In this document: piece after piece, positions 1 to 5,268 of the stretch | Layout of the letters: the number at the start of each line of letters is the position of its first letter | How positions within the stretch are numbered: position 1 is the first letter of the stretch | Source: an uncultured Eubacteriales bacterium | GTDB taxonomy: Bacteria; Bacillota; Clostridia; Oscillospirales; Acutalibacteraceae | Assembly: GCA_934476025.1 (NCBI GenBank) | Contig: CAKSNI010000093.1 | Location: 1 to 5,268, forward strand | Length of the DNA: 5,268 nt | Direction of reading: 5' to 3' | The notes under the pieces: model-generated | Database searches by the model: none | What the model saw: the letters and a program-made list of their open reading frames with translations, nothing else | What the model was told of the DNA's origin: nothing | Program-made: the position numbers and the translations under genes

Positions 1-8
1 GGAAAATA

Positions 9-704
9 ATGGAGGAAAGATTGAATACCCAAAGGAAAAAACATCGTTATTTGCCGCTGGTTCTTTTGGAAACCGTTTGTGTTTTGCTGGTGGTGCTGAT
101 TATTTGGATCATCCGGTTTACCGATCAGGGTTTGTATGACCGGGTAAAAGGGGAATACCGTCGGCACTTTCAGCAGGAAACGATTGTTTCGGGCACCGCA
201 AACGGTGAGGAAAATGAGGAAGAATCGGATTTGACGGCAGTAGGTGCCGCCAAAGTGGAAAAACTGTCTTTGCAGTCACAGAACGCGCCTGCGGCAACTC
301 CGGTTTTTGTGGACAATGCATTCCGGGTACCGGTCAGCGGAACGGTGACTTCCGGATTTGGTGGGCGCTCAGACCCCTTTTCCGGAGCATCGGCGGTTCA
401 TAAAGGCTTGGATATTGCCGCACCGGGTGGCACACCAATTGCCGCGGCGGCGGGGGGAACGGTCAGTTATGTCGGATATGATGAAAACGGATACGGCAAT
501 TATCTGACTATCCGGCACGGAGATTCTCTGAAAACTCTTTACGGCCACTGCAGCGAAATTGCGGTTCAGGTTGGTCAGAAGGTTTCGGCGGGTGAAACAA
601 TTGCACGGGTTGGTTCCACCGGACGATCTACCGGAAATCATCTGCATTTTGAGGTGCGCCTGGACGGAATCCCGGTGGATCCGAGCTGGTTTTTAAGCTT
701 GTGA
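9..704 (+). CDS. Membrane-anchored M23 (LytM-type) metallopeptidase, SpoIVFA/SpoIIQ-like
   Basis: The 231-residue protein has a short basic N-terminus (1-14), one strongly hydrophobic segment (about 15-36), a polar acidic linker (about 37-105) and a C-terminal M23 domain (about 106-228). The domain keeps the full M23 zinc and catalytic set: H131 and D135 in the HKGLD motif, H180 in YGH, and H211/H213 in HLH. The predicted topology is a short cytoplasmic N-terminus with the peptidase domain outside the membrane. The next gene is a SpoIVFB-type M50 protease, so the best analogy is SpoIVFA, which tethers and regulates SpoIVFB in the outer forespore membrane. Bacillus SpoIVFA has a degenerate LytM domain, whereas this one looks able to cleave peptidoglycan peptides, so a SpoIIQ-like or general wall-hydrolase role is possible. 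The ATG at 9 is followed by an in-frame TTG at 21 with a perfect GGAGG at 11-15, so the true start may be 21. The upstream promoter lies outside the window. Confidence 0.87.
   Translation: MEERLNTQRKKHRYLPLVLLETVCVLLVVLIIWIIRFTDQGLYDRVKGEYRRHFQQETIVSGTANGEENEEESDLTAVGAAKVEKLSLQSQNAPAATPVFVDNAFRVPVSGTVTSGFGGRSDPFSGASAVHKGLDIAAPGGTPIAAAAGGTVSYVGYDENGYGNYLTIRHGDSLKTLYGHCSEIAVQVGQKVSAGETIARVGSTGRSTGNHLHFEVRLDGIPVDPSWFLSL
11..15 (+). promoter_or_regulatory. Shine-Dalgarno GGAGG favouring a TTG start at 21
   Basis: GGAGG at 11-15 lies five bases before an in-frame TTG (21-23) of the M23 peptidase gene. The ATG at 9 overlaps this site and has only a partial GG at the window edge in front of it. Starting at 21 would remove four residues (MEER) and leave the membrane segment intact. 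Either start is plausible; the spacing favours TTG. Confidence 0.5.
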
Positions 705-1294
705 ATATTTCCATCGGAAAAACAAAAATCAGCCTTTCTTTTCCTTTCGCCGCGATGGTCAGCCTTTTGATGTTGACCGATCGGAGCGGATGGTGGGCTC
801 TCGGTCTGTCGGCAGCGTTGCTTCATGAATTCGGGCATCTTTTCGGAATGGCCGCTTTCGGGATGGCACCGCGGGAAATTCGCCTGATGTTTGGCGGCAT
901 ACAGATTTTCGGGTTGTATCCGGCTTTGCCGCGGCAAACCGTATGGTTTACGCTGTGCGGCCCGGGCAGCAATTTTGCGGCATTTTTAGTGCTGCTGTTG
1001 ATTGGGTATGGGTTTCGTCAAACAGAGCTGTTTCGGGCGGCTGCGCTGCATTTGGTCATCGGGGTGGTAAATATGCTTCCGTTTCGGGGGTTGGATGGAG
1101 GCAATTTGCTGGAACTTGCATTGCAGCGGCGACTAAGCCCGAAAGCAGCCGAAAAAACCTTTCGGGCGGTGACGGCAGCCGGGGTAGTCGGGTGTGTTCT
1201 TTTCGCCCTATTCGTTTGCCGCACCCCGGCCGGAATACTGTCGGCGCTCTTTTTTAGTCTTTACATTATAGTGAGTCTGTTTTTGAAATTGTAG
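701..1294 (+). CDS. spoIVFB: SpoIVFB-type M50 (site-2 family) intramembrane metalloprotease
   Basis: The 197-residue polytopic membrane protein carries all M50 site-2 protease signatures. The zinc-binding HExxH is HEFGH at 42-46. A GPGSNF turn lies at 87-92. NMLPFRGLDGG (124-134) supplies the conserved N124, P127 and third zinc ligand D132. Hydrophobic segments lie around 16-26, 31-54, 81-105, 110-127, 153-172 and 174-195. The compact size without PDZ or CBS domains fits SpoIVFB and related minimal S2P enzymes, which cut pro-sigma-K within the membrane of the sporulating mother cell. The GTG start overlaps the TGA of the upstream gene in GTGA. No good Shine-Dalgarno lies at normal distance, so translation is probably coupled to the M23 gene, consistent with an A/B complex. 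The symbol rests on motifs plus neighbours; the actual substrate could be another membrane or sporulation protein. Confidence 0.87.
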   Translation: MNISIGKTKISLSFPFAAMVSLLMLTDRSGWWALGLSAALLHEFGHLFGMAAFGMAPREIRLMFGGIQIFGLYPALPRQTVWFTLCGPGSNFAAFLVLLLIGYGFRQTELFRAAALHLVIGVVNMLPFRGLDGGNLLELALQRRLSPKAAEKTFRAVTAAGVVGCVLFALFVCRTPAGILSALFFSLYIIVSLFLKL

Positions 1295-1323
1295 TTGCAT
1301 CCCGGACGAATCTGTTGTATCAT
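1295..1323 (+). promoter_or_regulatory. Candidate sigma-A promoter for the radical SAM gene
   Basis: TTGCAT (1295-1300) and TATCAT (1318-1323) are separated by exactly 17 bases. The -10 box matches the TATAAT consensus at 5 of 6 positions and the -35 at 3 of 6. Transcription would start near 1330, leaving a leader of about 23 bases before the ATG at 1353 with its GGGGGA ribosome-binding site (1341-1346). This would let the radical SAM pair be expressed in vegetative cells, independently of the sporulation-type genes upstream. It is a pattern match only. Confidence 0.42.
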
Positions 1324-1353
1324 GAAAACAGAAATTAACCGGGGGATACAACA
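1313..1353 (+). repeat. 9-bp perfect inverted repeat spanning the spacer before the radical SAM gene
   Basis: TGTTGTATC (1313-1321) is the exact reverse complement of GATACAACA (1345-1353), with a 23-base loop. The right arm includes the last bases of the Shine-Dalgarno region and the A of the ATG. The left arm overlaps the candidate -10 box. In a transcript entering from upstream, the arms could pair and hide the start. In a transcript starting near 1330 the left arm would be absent. The repeat is seen directly; its function is inferred. Confidence 0.6.
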
Positions 1354-3212
1354 TGGATCAGACAAAATTAGACGAACTTTTTTTAACGGTTCAAAAACCG
1401 GGGCGGTATACCGGGGGAGAAATCGGAAGTGTTATGAAAGATAAAAACAAGGTGGATATCCGCTTTGCTTTTTGTTTTCCCGACACCTATGAGGTGGGAA
1501 TGTCCCATCTCGGTATGAAAATTCTTTATTCGCTTTTTAACGAGCGGGAGGATATCTGGTGCGAACGGGTATTTGCGCCCTGGATCGATTTTGAAGCGAT
1601 TATGCGGAAAAACCATATTCCGCTTTTTGCACTGGAGAGCCGGGATCCGATTTGTGATTTTGATTTTATCGGATTTACCCTTCAGTATGAAATGAGTTAT
1701 ACCAATGTGTTGAATATGCTGGATCTGGCCGGATTGGCCGTTCGCAGTGAGGACCGTAAAGAAGATGACCCGATTGTTGTGGCCGGGGGGCCGTGCGTGT
1801 GTAACCCGGAACCGCTGTCGGATTTTATTGATCTTTTCTTTTTGGGCGAAGGCGAAGAGGTGGATCTTGAAGTGATCGACCTATATAAACAGTTCCGAAA
1901 AGAGGGAAGGACCAAAGCGCAATTCCTGCGGGCCGCTTCGCAAATTGAAGGGGTTTATGTTCCTTCTTTATATGAGGTGAATACGCTTGAGGATGGCCGG
2001 CGGAAATCAATTACGCCGAAATATCCGGACGTTCCGGAGGTGATCCGCAAGCGCATTATTCACGATATGGACAAGGTGTTTTATCCGAAGCAGTTTGTGG
2101 TGCCGTATATTGAAATTATTCACGACCGGGCGGTACAGGAAATTTACCGCGGATGTATTCGTGGCTGTCGGTTTTGTCAGGCCGGATTTATTTATCGGCC
2201 TGTTCGTGAAAAAAGTGTTGAAACCATTGATCGGCAAGCACATGAACTATGCCGGAATACCGGGTACGACGAAATTTCGCTATCTTCGCTGAGTACCAGT
2301 GATTATCGCGGTTTGGAACCACTTTTGTGCCGGCTGCTTACCTGGACCGACCGGGAAAAGGTCAGCCTTTCGTTGCCGAGTTTGCGGATTGATAATTTTT
2401 CCGAAGAACTGCTGGAAAAAATCCGTCATATTCGAAAAAGCGGCCTGACCTTTGCGGCTGAAGCGGGGACACAGCGCCTGAGAAATGTGATCAACAAAAA
2501 TATTACTGAGGAGGAAATCCTTTCGACCTGTCTGACTGCCTTCGAGGGCGGATATACGCAGGTAAAGCTGTATTTCATGATCGGGCTGCCGACCGAAACC
2601 GATGAAGACATTATCGGTATTGCGGAATTGGCTCAGAAAATTGTGGATTCGTTTTATCATATGCCCAATAAGCCGAAGGGAAAAGGGGTAGAGGTTTCGA
2701 TCAGCGTTTCCACCTTTGTTCCGAAACCTTTTACACCCTTCCAATTCGAACCGCAGATTACCAAAGAGGAAATCGTGCGGAAACAGGAATTGCTGAAGTC
2801 AAGTATTCATTCCCGGAAAATTTCTCTTTCCTATCACGATTCATCCACCAGTCATCTGGAAGGGGTGTTTGCCCGGGGTGACCGGCGTTTGGGAAAGGTG
2901 ATAGAACAGGCCTGGCGGCAGGGATGTGTTTTTGACAGCTGGAGTGAATGTTTTGATCTGAATCGTTGGGAACAGGTTTTTGATGAATGCGGAATCGACC
3001 CGATGTTTTATGCCTGCCGGAAACGGGAATACGACGAAGTCATGCCGTGGGACCATTTGGACTATGCCGTTACAAAATCGTTTTTTGTTCGTCAGAATCA
3101 ACTGGCCCATCAGGCGCAAACAACCCCGAATTGTCGGGAAAAATGTGCCGGATGCGGTGCAAATTGTTACGGGGAGGGAGTTTGTTTTGAAAAACATCCG
3201 CATAGTGTATGA
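1353..3212 (+). CDS. TIGR03960-type radical SAM protein with B12-binding-like N-terminal domain
   Basis: The 619-residue protein is full length for its family. The N-terminal region (about 20-200) resembles a cobalamin-binding Rossmann fold, with FPDTYEVGMSHLG around D44-G54, a GGP motif at 145-147 and GEGEE at 165-169. The canonical DxHxxG cobalamin-ligand motif is not evident. The radical SAM core follows, with the iron-sulphur motif CX3CX2C (C268, C272, C275) inside the family-typical GCIRGCRFCQAG stretch. EAGT at 370-373 and GLPTET at 411-416 fit the SAM-binding and later barrel strands. The C-terminus has a second cysteine cluster (C594, C598, C601, C605, C611) that could hold another metal centre. 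The ATG is preceded by GGGGGA at 1341-1346. The substrate is unknown. Conserved pairing with the DUF2344 protein next door, and fusion of the two families in some bacteria, suggest they work together, perhaps in RNA or translation-related modification (inference only). Confidence 0.92.
   Translation: MDQTKLDELFLTVQKPGRYTGGEIGSVMKDKNKVDIRFAFCFPDTYEVGMSHLGMKILYSLFNEREDIWCERVFAPWIDFEAIMRKNHIPLFALESRDPICDFDFIGFTLQYEMSYTNVLNMLDLAGLAVRSEDRKEDDPIVVAGGPCVCNPEPLSDFIDLFFLGEGEEVDLEVIDLYKQFRKEGRTKAQFLRAASQIEGVYVPSLYEVNTLEDGRRKSITPKYPDVPEVIRKRIIHDMDKVFYPKQFVVPYIEIIHDRAVQEIYRGCIRGCRFCQAGFIYRPVREKSVETIDRQAHELCRNTGYDEISLSSLSTSDYRGLEPLLCRLLTWTDREKVSLSLPSLRIDNFSEELLEKIRHIRKSGLTFAAEAGTQRLRNVINKNITEEEILSTCLTAFEGGYTQVKLYFMIGLPTETDEDIIGIAELAQKIVDSFYHMPNKPKGKGVEVSISVSTFVPKPFTPFQFEPQITKEEIVRKQELLKSSIHSRKISLSYHDSSTSHLEGVFARGDRRLGKVIEQAWRQGCVFDSWSECFDLNRWEQVFDECGIDPMFYACRKREYDEVMPWDHLDYAVTKSFFVRQNQLAHQAQTTPNCREKCAGCGANCYGEGVCFEKHPHSV
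3173..3177 (+). promoter_or_regulatory. Shine-Dalgarno GGAGG setting a TTG start for the DUF2344 gene
   Basis: GGAGG, within the G-rich run 3171-3180, lies inside the end of the radical SAM coding sequence and nine bases before the TTG at 3187. That TTG opens exactly where the DUF2344 family begins (NIRIVYEKNGRMRFISHLD). An in-frame ATG at 2980 is far upstream and would add residues without family resemblance, so the TTG is preferred. Confidence 0.72.
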
Positions 3213-3834
3213 AAAAAACGGTCGAATGCGTTTTATTTCCCATCTGGATATGAATCGTTTTTTTACCCGGATTCTTCGGAAAACCGAACTTCCGTGCTGG
3301 TATACCGAGGGGTACAACCGGCGGCTTTACCTGACATTCGCGCTGCCGCTTTCTCTCGGCTTCGAAAGCGAATATGAGGTGCTGGATTTTCGTTTGGAAG
3401 ACGATGCCATTACTGCGGATGAGGTGAAAAGCAAATTGGAATCGGTACTTCCTCCCGGAATCGTTATCCGGAAAATCGGGGAGCCGATTCAAAAGGCCGC
3501 TCAAATCCGCAGTGCGTCCTATCGGGTTTTGCTTTTGCAGGGGGCAGACGAATCGGATCTGAAAGATTTTCTTTCATCCGATGAAATTCTCATCGAAAAG
3601 AAAAACAAAAAGAAACAGACTGTTGTTGAAAATGTTGCCCCGAAAATCATCCGATGGAACATTTCGCCTGAAAAAGAAAAGATTTGCCTGCATATCACCC
3701 TGCCGGCCGGTAACGAAACGGTCAATCCCTCGTTGTTCATGGAGGCTTTCTTTCAAAAATATCCGAATTCCCGCGTTCAAATGACGATTACACGCACCGG
3801 GATCTATGATGAGGACGGAACCTTATTTTTCTAA
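3187..3834 (+). CDS. TIGR03936 / DUF2344 radical SAM-linked protein
   Basis: Read from the TTG at 3187, this gives a 215-residue protein matching the DUF2344 (TIGR03936, 'radical SAM-linked') family. It begins with NIRIVYEKNGRMRFISHLDMNRF (3-25), the family hallmark, then TEGYN (40-44) and FALPLSLGFESEYEVLDF around 51-68. A lysine-rich patch lies at 138-143. The total length fits the family. The coding region overlaps the radical SAM gene by 26 bases in another frame, so the two are certainly cotranscribed and probably translationally coupled. No enzymatic function is established; the usual reading is that it assists or supplies substrate to the adjacent radical SAM protein. As remembered, the family usually has a Pro-His/Pro-Lys element after GFN. 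Here that position reads RRLYLTF, so this copy is somewhat divergent. No terminator is obvious after the TAA. Confidence 0.87.
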   Translation: MKNIRIVYEKNGRMRFISHLDMNRFFTRILRKTELPCWYTEGYNRRLYLTFALPLSLGFESEYEVLDFRLEDDAITADEVKSKLESVLPPGIVIRKIGEPIQKAAQIRSASYRVLLLQGADESDLKDFLSSDEILIEKKNKKKQTVVENVAPKIIRWNISPEKEKICLHITLPAGNETVNPSLFMEAFFQKYPNSRVQMTITRTGIYDEDGTLFF

Positions 3835-3842
3835 GAAAGCAC

Positions 3843-3882
3843 GATCTGTCTATGTTTTGTTCTGATTTGTCTATACTTTTTT
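3843..3882 (+). repeat. 19-bp imperfect tandem direct repeat with 21-bp period (possible AraC-family site)
   Basis: GATCTGTCTATGTTTTGTT (3843-3861) is repeated as GATTTGTCTATACTTTTTT (3864-3882), with 15 of 19 positions identical and a shared TGTCTAT core. The centre-to-centre distance of 21 bp places both copies on the same DNA face. Established AraC-family activators bind such half-site pairs, for example araI1/I2. A TATTCT box at 3895-3900 lies 17 bases after 3877, so the proximal copy would overlap the -35 zone, as in class II activation. It is the best candidate operator for the downstream sugar genes. The regulator is not in the window. Confidence 0.45.
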
Positions 3883-3935
3883 AACAGAATTTGTTATTCT
3901 TAAGGGGAAGGCAGAATACAAAATGCTTTAAATAA

Positions 3936-3955
3936 TGATGATATCTTTATCATCA
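3936..3955 (+). promoter_or_regulatory. 8-bp perfect hairpin/palindrome in the leader of the sugar isomerase gene
   Basis: TGATGATA (3936-3943) and TATCATCA (3948-3955) are perfect inverted arms around a TCTT loop. The element ends seven bases before the GGAGG ribosome-binding site (3963-3967). As DNA it could be a dimeric repressor operator: an AATAAT box at 3931-3936, which resembles a -10 element, abuts it. As RNA it would be a weak A/U-rich hairpin. It has no following U-run, so it is not a terminator. Confidence 0.45.
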
Positions 3956-3974
3956 AATCATTGGAGGAATTTTC

Positions 3975-4793
3975 ATGGCTAAATTACCGATTGGCATTCA
4001 GTTGTATTCCGTTCGGGATGCTCTGGAAAAAGATTTTGCCGGCACTTTAAAGGAACTCGGCAAAATGGGATACGACGCCGTTGAGTTTGCCGGGCTTGCA
4101 AATCATACCCCCGAACAGGTAAAGAAAATGTGCGCGGATGCCGGGGTTGTCCCGATTTCGGCCCATGTTGCCCGTGGGGTGATTATGCCGGATGTAGACG
4201 GTGTAATCGGAATGTATGCTGAAATCGGCTGCAAATTTATTGCCATTCCGTGGAGTGATGTGATTCCGGGTCATCCGGATTATCCGAAATTCCTGGAAGA
4301 TCTTAAAACCATTTCGGATGCCTGCCATAAACATGGCATGGTCCTGTTGTATCACAATCACGATTTCGAATTCAAAAAAATCGATGGCAAGAACAAGCTG
4401 GACATTTTGTACAGTGATACCGATCCCTCGGTTCTGCAAACTCAGATTGACACCTGTTGGGCCAAGGTGGGCGGGGAAGATCCGACAAAATTTGTCCTCA
4501 AATATACCGGCCGTGCTCCGCTGGTTCATCTCAAGGACTTCGTTGGTTCCAAGAGTGCGAATATGTATGGTCTGATCGACGGCGGAAAAGCGGAAAGCGA
4601 AGAAGTACATCCGGATGTTCCGTTTGAACTCCGTCCGGTTGGTTACGGGATTCAGGATGTTCTTTCCATTCTGCATGCTTCCGAAAAGGCCGGTGCGCAG
4701 ATGGTAATTGTTGAACAGGATCAACCTTCTCTCGGGAGAACTTCGATGGAATGCGCAAAACTCAGCATTGATTACATTAAAAATATTTATTAA
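3975..4793 (+). CDS. Sugar phosphate isomerase/epimerase family protein (TIM barrel, AP-endonuclease 2 fold)
   Basis: The 272-residue protein has the hallmarks of the COG1082 / AP_endonuc_2 (PF01261) family: GIQLYSVRD at 7-15, YDAVEFAG at 33-40, YHNHDFEF at 126-133, QIDTCWAKVGGEDP at 157-170, LVHLKD at 183-188 and VEQDQP at 246-251. Likely divalent-metal and catalytic residues are E132, D159, H185 and E247, by analogy with inosose dehydratase and sugar epimerases. There is no signal peptide, so it should be cytoplasmic. The family isomerises, epimerises or dehydrates sugars and polyols, often acting on keto-sugars made by a partner dehydrogenase. Such a partner follows after 29 bases. The start is secure: GGAGG at 3963-3967, seven bases before ATG. 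The 140-base leader with repeats and a palindrome suggests control separate from the upstream genes. The substrate is not deducible; inositol-like, 3-keto-sugar or C-glycoside intermediates are all possible. Confidence 0.88.
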   Translation: MAKLPIGIQLYSVRDALEKDFAGTLKELGKMGYDAVEFAGLANHTPEQVKKMCADAGVVPISAHVARGVIMPDVDGVIGMYAEIGCKFIAIPWSDVIPGHPDYPKFLEDLKTISDACHKHGMVLLYHNHDFEFKKIDGKNKLDILYSDTDPSVLQTQIDTCWAKVGGEDPTKFVLKYTGRAPLVHLKDFVGSKSANMYGLIDGGKAESEEVHPDVPFELRPVGYGIQDVLSILHASEKAGAQMVIVEQDQPSLGRTSMECAKLSIDYIKNIY

Positions 4794-4822
4794 AATAATT
4801 TCAAAAAGAGGAGTGTATCAAT

Positions 4823-5268
4823 ATGGCAGACAATATTCTGAACAGATTTGACGGTAACTATGAAGAAAAAGCTACCGCCGCTTCCAACAAAAAGGTAAAA
4901 GTCGGTATTATCGGTACCGGCTGGATTGCCGAAGCCCACATTCAGCAATACAAACAGATGGACGATGTTGAAGTCGTCGCTTTGGCTGATTTGGTTCCCG
5001 GCAAGGCTGAAGCGTTTGCAAAGAAGTTTGGTATTGAAGGTTGCAAATACTATCCGAGCCATAAGGAACTGATTGATGCCGGCGAAGTAGAGGCGGTTTC
5101 GGTTTGTACCTACAACTGCCAGCACGCGGAACCGACCATCTATGCATTAAATCATGGGGTCAATGTTATGCTGGAAAAACCCTTCACCGTTACTTTGGAT
5201 GAAGCGGTGGCGGTTCGCAAGGCCGAAAAGGCCAGCGGCAAGATTCTGACCATCGGGTTCCAGCCGCG
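4823..5268 (+). CDS. Gfo/Idh/MocA-family NAD(P)-dependent oxidoreductase (3' truncated by window end)
   Basis: The reading frame stays open to the window end, giving the first 148 residues of a protein usually about 330-400 long. After a 24-residue polar extension comes the Rossmann fold: VKVGIIGTGWIA (25-36) with the GxGxxA-like nucleotide loop, then VVALADL (51-57), whose D56 probably contacts the cofactor ribose. The family motif EKP (118-120, with catalytic lysine K119) and the ITIGFQPR-like strand at 141-148 are clear. Family members oxidise or reduce a sugar or polyol hydroxyl using NAD(P). GAGGAG (4808-4813) lies nine bases before the ATG. The gene follows the isomerase by 29 bases without a promoter or terminator, so they are probably cotranscribed and act on the same pathway. 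The C-terminal substrate-binding domain is missing from the window, so specificity cannot be judged. Confidence 0.9.
   Translation, partial: MADNILNRFDGNYEEKATAASNKKVKVGIIGTGWIAEAHIQQYKQMDDVEVVALADLVPGKAEAFAKKFGIEGCKYYPSHKELIDAGEVEAVSVCTYNCQHAEPTIYALNHGVNVMLEKPFTVTLDEAVAVRKAEKASGKILTIGFQP

Noticed and set aside
943..1257. A 104-codon plus-strand frame within the M50 protease gene
   Set aside because: It is in a different frame from the clear HEFGH/LDGG protease and has no sensible composition or ribosome-binding site.
2280..2744. A 154-codon minus-strand frame opposite the radical SAM core
   Set aside because: The sense strand carries conserved radical SAM motifs across this region; the antisense translation has no recognisable domain.
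2980..3186. N-terminal extension of the DUF2344 protein from an ATG at 2980
   Set aside because: The extra 69 residues do not resemble the family and would overlap the radical SAM gene by over 230 bases; TTG 3187 with GGAGG is a better start.
3877..3882. T-run after the DUF2344 gene as an intrinsic terminator
   Set aside because: No GC-rich stem precedes it. The nearby AGAAT/ATTCT dyad (3886-3900) is short, AT-rich and follows rather than precedes the run.
3835..3974. Riboswitch or small RNA in the 140-base spacer
   Set aside because: Only short AT-rich dyads are present; no conserved riboswitch core or tRNA-like folding could be recognised.
4047..4724. A 225-codon open frame on the minus strand opposite the sugar isomerase gene
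   Set aside because: It lies wholly inside a well-supported gene, shows no family resemblance, and is explained by codon bias in the sense strand.

Overview
The window looks like chromosomal DNA from a Gram-positive, endospore-lineage Bacillota, most likely class Clostridia and perhaps close to the Ruminococcaceae/Oscillospiraceae. The evidence is gene order and Shine-Dalgarno-rich starts: an M23 peptidase with one membrane anchor (SpoIVFA/SpoIIQ type), a SpoIVFB-type M50 intramembrane protease, a TIGR03960-type radical SAM protein and its TIGR03936/DUF2344 partner. From general knowledge this four-gene string is common in Clostridia. The sequence alone does not fix a genus or species. All genes are on the + strand and coding density is high.

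Bases 1-1294 hold the two sporulation-type peptidase genes, which overlap by four bases (GTGA) and so are probably translationally coupled. In Bacillus subtilis the equivalent proteins form the mother-cell complex that processes pro-sigma-K. Bases 1295-1352 are a short spacer with a plausible sigma-A promoter. It also carries a 9-bp inverted repeat whose right arm covers the next gene's ribosome-binding site edge and the first base of its start codon.

Bases 1353-3834 encode the radical SAM protein (619 aa) and the DUF2344 protein. The second gene starts at a TTG inside the end of the first. The cellular job of this pair is unknown.

Bases 3835-3974 are the longest non-coding stretch (140 bases) and a regulatory boundary. 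They contain a 19-bp imperfect direct repeat with a 21-bp period, the geometry of AraC-family sites, and an 8-bp perfect hairpin or palindrome just before the next Shine-Dalgarno. No convincing terminator is visible.

Bases 3975-5268 begin a second, metabolic operon: a TIM-barrel sugar phosphate isomerase/epimerase-family protein, then a Gfo/Idh/MocA-family NAD(P)-dependent oxidoreductase cut off by the window end. Together they suggest oxidation and isomerisation of a sugar, polyol or glycoside. The substrate cannot be read from this window.

No RNA genes, insertion sequences, CRISPR arrays, prophage genes or attachment sites were seen. The protein families are known. The least understood content is the radical SAM/DUF2344 pair and the two regulatory junctions.
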